DNA of 46,948 bases from Nymphaea colorata (GCF_008831285.2 NW_022204979.1:1-46948); one strand, 5' to 3'; counted from the stretch's first letter, positions 1 to 10,469 are shown. Notes: generated by a model from the letters alone, not told the origin. Program-made: numbers and translations.

Positions 1-150
1 AACTTGGATTTTGTGAAGGTATCCCTCTTGCCAACATCATTGTAAAAGAAATTGCCAGAATAGGCGTTTCCATCCTTTTAAGTGTAAGCTTTGCTTTCCA
101 AATGCCTCCAGTGAATGTCCATGTTCCACCTGATACTAACTCCATCCTAA
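1..150 (-). pseudogene. Partial family-A subtelomeric gene, cut by the window edge
   Basis: Reading leftward from an ATG near 137, the minus strand encodes a GGTW motif, then W-K-x-K-L-T-L and, after a one-base frame break, Y-S-G-N-F-F-Y-N-D-V-G-K. These line up with GTWALLSGSWNGSLTIKS and GTIYYENVGK of the intact family-A protein at 34217. The remainder lies outside the window. The copy is very diverged and frameshifted, so it is probably dead. It points left, toward the putative left chromosome end. Confidence 0.55.
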
Positions 151-339
151 TATGCTTTTATTATAAAAAAAAAGTATATTTTACTTTTTTTAAAATTGTA
201 TTGAACCATTTCTTGAAGATTACTATTCAAAGTTCTTTTATATGCTTTTTCCTGGAAGCCCTTCATTTAGATCAGTAGAGCATGATCTTCCAAATATTTT
301 ATCCTTCAAAAATAATATTCCCATTTTTTTACTTGAATC

Positions 340-714
340 TTGCGAAAAAAAGCAAATCAACGTATTAAAATTCTATATTTATACAGTCTGCTTCTAGATG
401 TAAATAGTTCTTTGGTGGTATGGCTGGCTCTCAGATGCTTTGAGACCCAAAGCCTTCATCAGTTTTCTTCATTAAAACATGCAGAGACGCCAAAGTGCTC
501 ATTAACTATTTCGAATTCAGAATCTCTGGACCTGTTCGTTAGAGCCTTTTGCTTATTGAAAAAAGACATCCACAATGCCGATTTATGGTCTGAAAAGTTA
601 AGATACCTCGATACCCGATTGCCCTTTTTGGCCGTAAATCAAACTCAAAGGCAACGATTGATGCTGCAAAGTATGGATTGGGGAGTCCTCTATCAGAATA
701 CTTCACCCTTTTGA
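340..714 (+). CDS. Unrecognised subtelomeric reading frame, repeated at 1141
   Basis: This is an open frame of about 124 codons ending in TGA. Its C-terminal 40 residues, with LWSEKLRYLDTR, LPFLAVNQTQRQR and LYQNTSPF, align in frame and to the same stop codon with the frame at 1141-1321 (VWSLGSH, CPFFDHRTNQRR, FYRNTPSF). Conservation of protein rather than DNA suggests that both derive from a real gene. No domain is recognised. The N-terminal part is not supported by the paralog, so the start is uncertain. Confidence 0.35.
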   Translation: MRKKANQRIKILYLYSLLLDVNSSLVVWLALRCFETQSLHQFSSLKHAETPKCSLTISNSESLDLFVRAFCLLKKDIHNADLWSEKLRYLDTRLPFLAVNQTQRQRLMLQSMDWGVLYQNTSPF

Positions 715-838
715 GGAGCGCTCCTTTGTAGAATTTGTTAAAAATGGTTTAGAAAAAAACTTCACAATTTTCAGGGAGATTCTATTAAAGGAAAAGAGGT
801 AAAAGAAAGAGAGGACTCCTGAGACGATGAAATAGCTT

Positions 839-892
839 AACCCCAACCCCAACCCCAACCCCAACCCCAACCCCAACCCCAACCCCAACCCC
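839..892 (+). repeat. Telomere-type (CCCCAA)n tract, possibly interstitial
   Basis: There are nearly nine perfect CCCCAA units on the plus strand, the orientation expected of a left chromosome end whose body lies to the right. However, 838 bases of subtelomeric sequence precede it. Either the true left end is here and 1-838 is joined from elsewhere, or this is an internal telomere tract between tandem subtelomeric segments. Confidence 0.9.
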
Positions 893-1140
893 GCTTTTTG
901 ATATACAAATATATTATACTTATTCTCTATAAAATATGTTAGACCCTTTTTAAATTTATACTTTCCATAAGCCCAATTTTATATTGATTCGAAAGTTTGT
1001 TCATTCAAATGTTGGAAAAAAAGGCCTCAGAAAATAAATTTATCACGTTTTTTATTTTTTCCCACCTTTTTTATTTTATCTAACAGAAAAATAAAATAGT
1101 ACAGAGTAAGCAAAATACGAAAGAAGTAAAGATGGCTCAG

Positions 1141-1321
1141 AGAAAATGCTTTGTCCCTTGGGGCAAGCTCCCCACCAGTTTGGTCTTTAGGTTCTCATGT
1201 TTTGATACCTCGAAACTTGATTGTCTGCCCATTTTTCGACCATAGAACAAACCAAAGGCGATTATCGATGGTGCATAGTGCATACAGTGAAGTCTTCTAT
1301 CGAAACACTCCATCTTTTTGA
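1141..1321 (+). pseudogene. Second copy of the 340-714 reading frame, degenerate
   Basis: In the frame that ends in TGA at 1319-1321, the last 40 codons match the frame ending at 714 (WS..., P-F-F/L, NQ.QR, the Y-x-N-T ending). The flanking DNA continues the similarity past the stop (AAAACTTCAC...GGAGATTC in both). The 5' part has no start codon and is not open in one frame. The two copies flank the CCCCAA tract in the same orientation. Confidence 0.4.
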
Positions 1322-1600
1322 AAGATGATGTTTTTTAGAAAATGTGGGAAAGAAGGTCCAAATAAAACTTCACGAATTTCAAGGAGATTCACGCTTTATG
1401 TGCGACAAAATGATGTAAAAGGAAGAGGGGGCTTCTGGGAAGATGAGAATGGTCATTATTTTGTAATTTGGAGGTCAAATACGGTCACTTTGGCCCCGCA
1501 TGAAGGATTAACTTTTTCCATGAAGCTCTTCTATTAGTGCGGCTAAATGGATTTAAACAGCGCCTTTGAATAAAATGTATAAGATGATGATGGATGGGAT

Positions 1601-1921
1601 GAAGATCATTGGTAAAAGATCTTGTTGGCGGAGAACCACTGTCGATTTTTGTGTTATCACAGCAGCCATTCATAGAAAGGCATTCGGGTTGATGATTCCC
1701 CAATAAGTCAGGTTGTCTCTCGCTTAGTAGAAGCTAATGTATTCACCTCCGAACCTATCTTCAATGGTAAGTCTTTCGAGTTGGTAGCTCCTTCCAGCGT
1801 TTTCATAAAATAGGCTTCCCGAATAGAATGAGCCCGTTCTGAGAATTTCAAGCCTGCCTTTCCAGTTTCCTGTCAAAATAGCCCAAGTTCCTTCGGCAAA
1901 TCTTGCTAATTGCTGCGACAT
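1601..1921 (-). pseudogene. Degenerate family-A gene, left end
   Basis: From an ATG at 1921 the minus strand reads MSQQLARFAEGTWAILTG, then GSLFYENAGRS, GGEYISFY, TAA read as Gln, and YWGIINPN, colinear with the intact family-A protein. After that there is a one-base frame break; the C-terminal part (MNGCCDN...) continues in another frame. The DNA downstream of the stop also matches the 3' flank of the array copies (GATCTTCATCC..., then TTTGACCTC). It is therefore a whole diverged copy of that unit in inverted orientation. The frame break suggests a pseudogene, although a consensus error is possible. Confidence 0.65.
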
Positions 1922-2203
1922 CTTTAAGAAGTTAAATAATTATTATGAATTGCTAATGATATGCCGATTATTTATAGTGGACTAAACATGTTTTTTATTT
2001 TGACAATCAGAGCGTATTTTTTCATTCCCATTCGTAACAGGCCTTCAGCAAGGCGTGGAAACGATGGTTTTACTAGCAGATGGCTTCGCGATAAATTTTA
2101 TTGTCCATTTTTTTATTTGAGTTTTGAGAATACGACAAATAAGCAAGTCCAAAGATGATGCTGCACAGGCCTATTAATACTTTGAGGGCAATGGGCTTGG
2201 AGT

Positions 2204-2400
2204 GATTTCGATATCGGCAGCATGGAACAGCTTTCAGGTGCTTTGGTATGCCAAGGCCTTAATTATCCCCGATTAGCACATGCATAAACCTCTCAGTGTA
2301 CAATAAAAACCCTTAATTTATAGTGGCCACAGCCTACACTCTCGTCTTATATCATTCTTTATTGAAATGAAGCCAACTCAAAAGTGGATTTCAAGACATC
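2204..2400 (-). pseudogene. Degenerate family-B reading frame, left end
   Basis: The minus strand encodes QPHFDVLKSTFELASFQQRM, followed by about 60 residues that align with the family-B frame at 44414-44672 (LRVFIVH / LIIFNVN; KAPE...LPIS / KAPQ...LPIS). An in-frame TGA interrupts it in the middle. It lies upstream of the family-A copy at 1921 on the same strand, so the order B then A is the same as in the right-hand units. Confidence 0.5.
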
Positions 2401-2462
2401 AAAGTGAGGCTACCAGAAATATCAAAGTGAGGCTACCAGAAATATCAAAGTGAGGCTACCAG
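2398..2462 (+). repeat. 23-bp tandem repeat (2.8 copies)
   Basis: The unit ATCAAAGTGAGGCTACCAGAAAT is repeated directly, with the last copy lacking four bases. It lies at the start of the conserved part of the family-B frame. The right-hand copy at 44414-44470 has its own internal duplication of the same motif (CACTTTTCTTGG/CGGTAGCCT). Confidence 0.9.
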
Positions 2463-2625
2463 CTAAGAACCGCTCCTTCGAATAAATGCAAGTGGCTACT
2501 GACGAGGAGACGCTATGAACTCAGTCAATCCCATAGAATGAGCTTCTTTGCTGAAGGGGAAGATTTCCGATATTCGACTAAATAGAGTGTATATTGATAT
2601 CCTTATTAATAGTCCAAACTCACGT

Positions 2626-3718
2626 ATGCGAAGAAGGTAAGGCCCAAACAAATAGCAAAAGCGGAGGAGGCATCAAAGCCTTTGATCTGATCGCAGATTA
2701 AAGCAAAAGGTGCGATGTAATTAAAATTGCATGGAGAGGTCAATAGACGCCAATTTATATGAGGGAGAGAAGATAGAAATCAACCTGAAGACTTCCCTTG
2801 AAGTAAACGGCTCAAACCAATCACTGCCAACACACCTAAATTTTACTCTCAGGTGCTAGATATCAAAGAAGAATAAATGCTATACCATAAAATTTCCATG
2901 CCATTAATAACGCAAGTTCCTTTGGAGGTTTGTAGGCGATTGGACCCCCATGGAGGAAGGCGATATTGTAAGGATGGGAAAAAACAAATACAGGCTTTGT
3001 AAAATCGTACATGAATAAGAATTAAACGCTTACAAAGGTTTAAAAAACTTCGACTAGTCCTTGCAGCATCTGGCAATCGAAGAGAACAGATGCAGAATTT
3101 GTTTATCTTCAAGCGAATCAGCCTAAAATCCGCTAATATCTCCATGCAAATGTACGGGAAGCGTAAAATATACCCATCTTAAATGCCTCAGTAACTGGCT
3201 GTTCGATTTGAATATGGAAGAAAAGGATTTCACCAAAATTCGAGTCAATAAGTCAATTTGCTAACTTTGCAAGACTGATATCACAGGTCTATTTCTCCTA
3301 ACGTAGGCACTCCATAATACGAAAAAATGACAGATATGCTACTTGGGAATGCAAATAATATCCCTACTCCTTATTCTATCTTCGAAGTCTACCAAAGAGA
3401 AGAATAGAAAGATAAAAACTACTTCATCCTTTGCTTCAACACAAAAGAATCCTACACATTTGGAAGGAGTAGCAGAGCTGATATCTGTGACAAAAACGAT
3501 AGATGCATCTCGAAGTTCAATTCTGAGATCGTTTATAAAAACAGTAGGTTTTTTCTTATGCAGAAAGAATGATAATTAAGGATTGCGAATCCACGCATGG
3601 AACTTTCATGAAAGTGAGAGGCGATTTGAAGTTATACACATCTAACCTTTCTGAGGATATTGCTTACCGGAATATGAATATAAAGGCTCGCTACATTCCG
3701 ATGTTGGATAAGTAATGA
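2626..3718 (+). CDS. RING-CH (MARCH-type) and FHA domain protein
   Basis: Five exons are joined by introns at 2637-2655, 2717-2736, 3287-3306 and 3544-3563 (19, 20, 20, 20 nt). The protein has about 340 residues. It carries a complete RING-CH finger: CRICLSS, then NPLISPCKCTGSVKYTHLKC, LSNW, and CQLCK. A C-terminal FHA domain follows (YTFGRSSRADI, RCISKFNSEI, KDCESTHGTFMK). Upstream, the stretch WTPMEEGDIVRMGKNKYRL is a conserved segment of ciliate proteins with this architecture. RING-CH fingers are normally E3 ubiquitin ligases and FHA domains bind phosphothreonine, so a phospho-dependent ligase is the inference. No transmembrane helix is seen, unlike most animal MARCH proteins. The stop is TGA, 20 bp from the convergent neighbour's stop. 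Confidence 0.82.
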
Positions 3719-3738
3719 ATCCTTTAGGGCATGATCTC

Positions 3739-4622
3739 TCATAACAAATATTTGATAATTCTTCCAAATAACATCAAAAAGAGGCAGCCAGTTTCTCCCT
3801 CCATCCCTTTTTTGACTCGTTTATCACCTTTATTGGCACGTCGGAGTATCTTTACTCTTGATTATGATATCTTTACTTATTTATTGATCGATGTTTCGAA
3901 CACCGTCGATAAGTCCCAATTGATGGCGTTTTGAGGGTCAATCACACCAGCATTGAATACCTTCTACTCGATTGCTTCTTTGGAGAGCTACGTCATACTC
4001 TTTTTACGTTTTTCTTGTTGAAATGTTCAGTTCTGTTGCCGATGATGCCGGTTTTGAGTTCATGCTCAATTTGGAAGATATAGTTCTTCACCCATTTCTC
4101 ACTCTCAGGCTTAATTTACTCGTAAGGATTGAGCTTGACTTTATTTTGCCCCGCGAATACAAACTCCTGCTTTACATCATACTTTTGAGAGAATTTATGA
4201 TACCACAGTCTGCTCCAGACTGCACCCACGTCTCCAATCATTGAAAAATTGTCTATATATGTTGAGGTTTACTGGCATAGCATTTCACGCCTGAAGTGAG
4301 TAGCAGGTTGGCGCTACCAAGACATTGGTCTTCAACAAATGTAACAATTGGAACGCTGGATAATGCATGATTGACTTATATCGATTGCTGTAGAGCTTCA
4401 GAAGGGCTGAGATGCTCTTGGCTTGGACGATAGATCCGCCGGGGGAGTTGATACTGACAAGTAGGGCGGTTGGGCGATACGGCCATGCGTTTTGTAATCC
4501 TCGTGCGATCTAGTCAGAACTAACTCCATCATTGTTTACAGCTTCTGGTCGATGTTGCCCTCGACTTTGAGCCGAAAGACTCGTCCGATAAAGCCAAGCC
4601 TATATTGGTTCAAGATTTGCAT
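3739..4622 (-). CDS. S49-family (SppA-like) serine peptidase
   Basis: Five exons are joined by four introns of exactly 20 nt (4520-4539, 4356-4375, 4253-4272, 3988-4007). The product has about 265 residues. It contains the S49 hallmarks in order: LKVEGNID near the N-terminus, ALLVSINSPGGSI, the putative nucleophile Ser in EDQCLGSANLLLTSG, MIGDVGAVW, and LSKEAIEQKVFNAGVID. Family members cleave signal-peptide remnants or act in organelles. This one is a short, single-repeat form like the bacterial 36-kDa SppA or SohB. No transmembrane anchor is obvious. The start is the first ATG in frame (4622). The gene lies 113 bp downstream of the Piwi gene on the same strand. Confidence 0.82.
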
Positions 4623-4735
4623 AATTTATAAAAATAAGATAGTAGTTATTCCAACTCACTCAGGAGTCATGGGTAAGAGTTAAGGTATAATTCATTGATT
4701 TTTTCAAGAATATTGAATAGATAATGATGTTGGAA

Positions 4736-7049
4736 TCAAATAAAGTAGAGCTTGTTGGACAGGGAGTCTGGCACTGTTTTGTTTTCAAGTATTTCTCCAT
4801 TGAACTTTGCGCACTTCTTGGCGTACTGCAGAATAGCTGGCACTTTGATGGATCCGGTCCAGTTGACGTAGTTAAAGCACTGCGAAAATGCTAGTTCTTG
4901 GAGCTTGCCCTCCTCCAGCTATGAGTTGGAGTAGATCACCTTATAGTGATTAGGCACTGTGGTTCCCTTATTTGATTGCTGGCTCATAAGGAAGAAATCA
5001 TAATTAGCTGAAACAAGCTCCTCTGAAACCAGTGTTCCAGCGTTGACGTTTCTAATCTGGTTGCCGTCTTCAACAAAAAATCTCTCACTTGTCTTTACAT
5101 TTATCATGACAAAAGTCATCTGTATATTTTCACTGGGATAGACCTCATCCAGTCTGATCTTGGCTGGTCCTATCAGCATTTAGTGATACAGCTTTATTTG
5201 GTCGCCTGGGCAAGTATTCATAAAGACGATGATCTGTCTTGGGCAACATTTATTGCGGAGAACGTATCCATTGACCGCCATCAAAAGGAGTTCTTTCATC
5301 TTATTGTACTTGTCCAAGTTGGCTGAAAATGACTTTGTGGCAGAATAGACTGAACTATATGTTGAGTTGATCGTCGCACAGATGGCCATCAGAGTTCCTG
5401 AGGAAATTTTGCAGGAATCGTATCCCACAAGCATGCATGAATCTATTTCGCAGAGTGGTCTAGGGACCCAAAGGGTGTTTCCTCTTTTTGCGATGATCTG
5501 GAGTAAGACTTTGGTGGCGATTGATTGGAATCCCTTCTTACTGCATTGGGAGTCAACCATCACTTGGGTAAGCATCTCGCTGGATTCGATTGACTTTAGT
5601 TTGATGGACTTGTATTGTGTCTTTAGGTTGTTGGGAATTACTATCATGCAGATGTTGTGCTCGTTCTTTATGCAATTTTCAAGCTCTTTCTCAATGCTTG
5701 GAACATTCGGTCTTCCGTTGATCTCGTACATCTTGAAGCTGAGTTCCACCGAGATGTTGGTTGAAGTAGTCTTGAATGTGTTCATCATGAAATCGAGCTG
5801 GACTCCTTTGAAGTAAATGATTCCCACGTCGATCTTATGCTTAGCTGCGAAGATGGGTTTGTTGAATAAGTTGAAGAAGGCTTCCTTTCCTTTGTCAACT
5901 GCGTTTTTGCGCCCAATTCTAAAGTTGGGGTGTTGATGATCTTAGCGTTTATTCTCTCCATCTCTCTGTTGAGCTTTATCCCAATTCCTTAGAGTTCGTT
6001 CAGCTACCTAGCATTGTTAAGCTTATTCATCAATCCTCCAATTTCTTTGTACTTATCCATAGGCCCTTTGATGGTGGCTTCCGATATCTTTTTCCTTCTG
6101 AACTCATCGAAGTCATCAGGAATTCCTGTCATCAGAAGGAGCTCAGGTATCAACAACATGACCTCTTCTTTTTTTCTTCCTTCCACTGCCACTAATGGCT
6201 GCCTGAGTTTGTTGATGTTGATGCCGTACTTCTTCTTATAATAATCAGGAATGTTTATGGCTCCCTCTGGGGTATCGAAGGTAACTGAACTCATTTCGTC
6301 GAACTTTATATCTGAGATCCTGTGGTAAACTGTTTTTCCGTAGTTTGACATGACTGTTTGCCCAATGAGGTTCTCTTTGAGGATCATCCTTCTGTCTTCT
6401 TTATCTTTATCCTTGTGAATCATGTAGATATGGTCGATATAGTCAAGGACGGTTTGGTTCCTAACAATCTTTTTTGCAGAGTCGACTTTGAGGAAGATGC
6501 CCTTTTCCAGCTCAACGAAGCTTGACTTGAAGCCGTTGTACATTACGAGGCCGTCGATGTCCCTCTTGTCCTTTGAGTTAAAGTACTTTCCGGTTTTTCC
6601 GATTTCGACGTAGTCGATGTTCCTCATTGAGTTCCTGAGTGCGTTGTTCATGAAGGTCAAGAAGAGCTTGGGGTTGGCGGCGATGTCATAGACCTTTGCT
6701 TGCCTGATGGCAATCTCGTAAGTATCTTCCTGGAACTTCATTTCCTTTTCGGTGGGGTCGAACAGCGAGAAGATATTCTTCCCCGAGAAGATGGGGTTCT
6801 TGATCTTTTCACCGATTTTCCTCTTGAGCTTTTCTACTAGTGGTTCCTGAGTTTGGTGTTGTCGTCGGGGATGAATGGCGAGAACTTCACTGAGAATATG
6901 ACTATCTTGTCCATCTTCTTGACATCCAAAAAGTAATGGTTGGAGATGACTTTGATCCTTCGGAAGTTCTTAGAATGCTATCCTCGGATTCTTCTGGGAA
7001 GGATGCCTGCAATAGAGCTCTTGGCTTCTTCGATTGGGGAGTGACTCAT
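4736..7049 (-). CDS. Piwi-family Argonaute, one catalytic Asp replaced by Asn
   Basis: About 771 residues and no intron. The order is N-terminal basic segment, PAZ (around YHRISDIKFDEMSSVTFD and INIPDYYKKKYGININKLRQ) and PIWI domain (6004-6741 and 4736-5827 cover most of it). PIWI landmarks are IAKRGN...WVPRP, LVGYDSCK (first Asp), STYSSVYSATKSF, RQIIVFMNTCPGDQ and TTVPNHYKV (His). In slicing Argonautes the third site reads RDG; here it is MNT, so Asn replaces the catalytic Asp. Ciliate Piwi proteins guide DNA elimination or silencing. Two one-base frame breaks (around 6838 and 5925, the latter in a C run) were bridged; the total length is consistent with two missing bases. A dedicated non-slicing function is inferred. 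Confidence 0.85.
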
Positions 7050-7159
7050 CAAGGTTGGCCATTTATCGATAGATCATATTTAAGACAATAAATGACATAT
7101 AAAATTAACCAAAGAGGCATAAGGTGATATCTACAAGTTAATAATAGAAAGTCAAGTTA

Positions 7160-7812
7160 TCAGATATCATATTAAGGTTGTGAGGTTGGAGTGAATGCGG
7201 TTCTTGGACGACTTAAGCGCGATTTTTCAAGCTTTTAGTATTCTTTCATCAACTGAAGATAGTCAGGAACGGACTCTATGTAAATATTATGGCTACATTT
7301 TTTCACCAAAATCTATCGGTACTTCTGGTTATCCTTCCACCCTTCAGATAGATGCTTTGTATTATATTCGGAATTTGCGTTTTAGAGCTTATCGATGATT
7401 TTCTGTATAGAAGAAGCAGTACCATGTTCTCTTTACGAATACCATTGGTCTCAGCTTTCCTTTCCCGGGCCTTTAGTTCGAGAAACGTCTATTTGTTGAT
7501 GGAATTGTGCGTGGAATAATATTGATAGTATTCTTCATGGGTTCAGTTTCGATCTTGAGCATACGGGAAAGGAGGTTTTCGTTTTGCTTGACATTTCATT
7601 CTCGACAACTGCGTAAATCAACTCGTACACTTGTGATACTTATTCAACCTCTTAGATAGGGAAAAAGAAGGACGCCACGGTTCCTCGATTTTGATTCCGG
7701 GCTTTATCTTCTTTAAGCTCTGGATGTGCTTTTGGTATGAGAGGACCTTGATAAGCTGGTCTTTACCTTCATCTTCTGCGAGACGACCTTGTTTGGCTAT
7801 GCGAGTTGCCAC
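7160..7812 (-). CDS. CFAP97/Hemingway-like ciliary protein
   Basis: About 200 residues. Introns of 20 nt lie at 7609-7628 and 7403-7422. The protein starts MATRIAKQGRLAEDE, has LSKRLNKYHKFVENE, then a heptad-like stretch NENLLSRMLKIETE, and later LELKARERKAETNGIRKENM followed by KIIDKLQNANSEYN. The pattern 'basic helix, R-x-I-x-x-EN-x-x-(I/L)-(I/L)-x-(K/R)-(I/L)' is typical of the CFAP97 (KIAA1430) family of ciliary proteins. Assignment rests on pattern, not on alignment. Two one-base gaps, near 7585 and 7525 (the second in CCC), had to be assumed to keep the frame. It probably acts in or near the axoneme. Confidence 0.55.
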
Positions 7813-8000
7813 ATTTCGAAAATCAATATTCTATATTATCTATTAGAGGACTGCAAAGGCCCTTTTATATCGAAAAATCAAAGAAAGTTAGAAAAATAAT
7901 ATGTTTTGGTTTATTTAGGGATGGAGATTGATGAGATTGCTTGAATATGGTCCTACACAAATGTCTTTGACGCATATTTTTCTAAATGATAGATAAATTA

Positions 8001-9478
8001 TCAGAGTTAGCTTCCAGTATCTGCTGCTTCAACGTTGTTCTGTTGTTCTTTGGTACCATCAGCCTTTGTGTGCTAATTTTGTGAAGGTTATTTATGAGTA
8101 TGAGTTGGGGTTTATGTACCTCCTCTTTTTTTTGGTGATGCTGGTGATCGTGGTGATGGTGTTTATGGCTAGGGTGGTCGCAGTCATGATGGTCATCGTC
8201 GTGATGGTGGTGATGATGATCATCTTCTTATGATGATGGTGATCGTGATCGTGGTGATGGTCATGGTCGTGATCGTGGTCGTGGTGGTGATGGTGGTGGT
8301 GATGATGGTCATGATCGTGATCGTGGTCGTGGTCATGATCATGATGATGGTGTGCATGTTTGCTTTAGAGTGGGCTTTATTTGATAAGCCCAGCATCAAA
8401 GTCTTCTAAAAACTTCACAATCTTTTCTGAGATAAGTTATCCAACCTTTAATTCAAGCAGATATTTCTTTTATTCTTCCGCATCAATGATAATTATGGGT
8501 GTTTCTAGTGGGTTTACATCCATATATTCTAGTAATCCGTAATAGTCCTAATGTTCTTCCTACATATTCGACATTTACTGGAACATTCACAAAGAGCAGT
8601 CGTTTACTGTTGGTTTTATACTTCCAATATTCTGCTGCATTCTTGAACTCGGCTCTTTTTTGAGCATACTTATCTTCCAAAAAGAGCATTACTCCTAACG
8701 ACCATCTCTGAAGATTGCTGAAATGGATCTGTCATCTAAGGGGACAACTGCAGGTCGATCATGTACGATATCCAAGAGTGGAATTCCTCATCCTTAGGGT
8801 AGGGGCACTCCACATCCTCTGAAAATGATCTCAGCAGCTCAACTGTACCGTAAGGCTTGGTGGGCTATCTGATGAAGTAGTAGTCTAAGTGGTTAACGTT
8901 GTACTGTTGTAATTATCTTGGTATGCAATGTTGGTGAAGGTGGCGCCCTTGATGCTCTGGAGTTCCCCGTGGAAGACCAGCGAAATGAATCTTACTCTGA
9001 ATTTCTCATTTTTTCTAATTCTTCGAGTGAGATTTCCACAACAGGCGAGGTGAGTCTTTTGGTGAGCCATTTCACAATATAATTCTTAGTCCTGTCCCCG
9101 TCAAAGTTGAGAGGTGAGCCATGATCATAGAAGACCAGGGTTGGAAAATGTTCGATGTTTTCAAACTAGTAAGCTTTCTCATTGGTGTCGCAATTTATCT
9201 TAGCCAAACGGACTAATTTAAAGAGGCAATACTTGTGGAGTTTTTGTTTGCCAGCTACTGGGCAATTTGCTAAAAAATGGGCGATAATTGCTTGCAATGT
9301 CTGCACCTATGTTATCACACGTATACCAAGGGACATAGAATTTCACGAAAAGGTGAGGAAAGATGTCAGTGATATTCGACAAGTCGTCATCAGTGAGGAT
9401 AAGGACTCCATTTTCTTATGTGTATGCCGTTATCGATGTGAGGCAGACCAATGCCAGGACCAAAATTTTTAATATCAT
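8001..9478 (-). CDS. Protein disulfide isomerase family protein with a long His/Asp-rich C-terminal tail
   Basis: A signal peptide (MILKILVLALVCLTSITAY) is followed by a thioredoxin domain with KFYVPWCRHCKQLSP; its CxxC is split by the 20-nt intron at 9307-9326. Further introns lie at 9213-9232 (20 nt) and 8560-8578 (19 nt), and probably one near 8735. Middle domains include ENIEHFPTLVFYDHGSP, VMLFLEDKYAQKRAEF and DYYGLLEYMDVNP, as in the b and b' domains of PDI. From about 8350 down to 8110 the coding strand is almost only CAY and GAY codons, giving roughly 75 residues of His and Asp. No KDEL-type ER signal is seen at the end. Family role: oxidative folding in the ER; the tail suggests metal binding (inference). 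Several one-base breaks make the tail length approximate. Confidence 0.78.
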
Positions 9479-9515
9479 TTCGTTGACTTTATATTATTTA
9501 TGAATATCAAATGGG

Positions 9516-10469
9516 TCAAAAATAGGCCATAGCATCCATGCATTTCTCAAATATCTCCCTATCAAGAGCCGCAATCATCCCTTGCTTATTTTAAGTTGCA
9601 ATAGCGTTGGGGTCATACGTAATGTTCACCCCATAAGGAGTGGTAAAATAGCCACCCATGGACTTTATGATGGCATCACCAGCGCAACTGTCCCATTTGT
9701 GAGTCCAGGAATCCAGGTAGGCCATAGCGTCAGCTTCTCCGTTCGCCACCATCATTATCTTAATCATTTAGCCAGTACCTTGCGTCCTGAGCCTCCTGCC
9801 CGCACATCCGTAGCTTTCAGAGATCTCATAAAGTTTTACTCTGACGCTGAGCGCCTAGAGTTGCTTGTTGCGACTACTATCGGGTTGTGGACGGGTTGTT
9901 TGGTTTTGGCATGCCAGTTGGTGCCGTTGAAGTCCAGGGTTTACTTATCCTTGACGGAGCCGACGGTGACGATGGGGCGGAAGAGCTTCTTGTCACCGTC
10001 CTTTTTGAAGGGGGTGCCGATGATGCCGGCCTCGGGCTTCTTCTGGTAGGAGAGACCGATGAGGACGGTCACGTCTTCGTAGTTGCCATTCAGGAAGCCC
10101 CTGGTGCAGTCGATGGGGTCGATCCAGAGACAGGCGTCCTCGACCCGCAGCTCGCGGTCTATGCTGGAGCTCTCGGGTAGCATATCGGTCTTGAGGGCGT
10201 CGTAGGCGTAGTTAATGTCGCCCTTATATTCTTCGGTCTCCTCGCCGATGATCCTGAGTTTGGGGAAGTGCATCCTGATGCCCTTGATGATCATGGACTG
10301 GACCTTGTAGTCGGCCTGCGTTAGCGAGAGGTACGTCGGTGACTGGGTCGTCCTCGCCCTTGCTGTACTCCTGGTAGGAGTGGTCTTGGATGCTCTGGCG
10401 GATGACCCCGCAGGCCTCGAAGGCCAGCTGCGTCGACACCGACAACAGCCTCCGCAAATTTACACTCAT
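9516..10469 (-). CDS. Inositol-monophosphatase superfamily phosphatase, 3'(2'),5'-bisphosphate nucleotidase type (copy 1)
   Basis: About 310 residues. A 19-nt intron at 10316-10334 restores DDPVTDADYKVQ, the substrate-entry motif. The metal-binding signatures are LRIIGEETEE, WIDPIDCTRGFLNG (motif DPIDxT) and, near the C-terminus, HKWDSCAGDAIIKSMGG. These define the lithium-sensitive phosphatase superfamily; the DPIDCT and GEE spacing favours the PAP phosphatase (BPNT1/HAL2) branch over true inositol monophosphatase. In the segment GRKVLAK..IKIMMV a base seems missing near AAATGATT; the alternative, a 20-nt intron there, would delete residues kept in copy 2. The start ATG is 64 bp inside the duplicated block shared with copy 2. 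Confidence 0.82.

Noticed and set aside
5367-5816. Plus-strand open frame of 149 codons
   Set aside because: It lies wholly antisense to the PIWI domain, which carries recognisable motifs; it is open only as a shadow.
8110-8350. Simple GTGATG-type repeat that could pass for a microsatellite or short-repeat array
   Set aside because: It is the antisense of an in-frame His/Asp-rich tail of the PDI gene, with irregular codon order and no spacer structure.
9777-9800. A 20-nt intron in phosphatase copy 1 (GTACTGGCTAAATGATTAAG)
   Set aside because: Copy 2 reads through the same position as coding sequence (KVTSQIIKAMMV), so a missing base is the simpler explanation.
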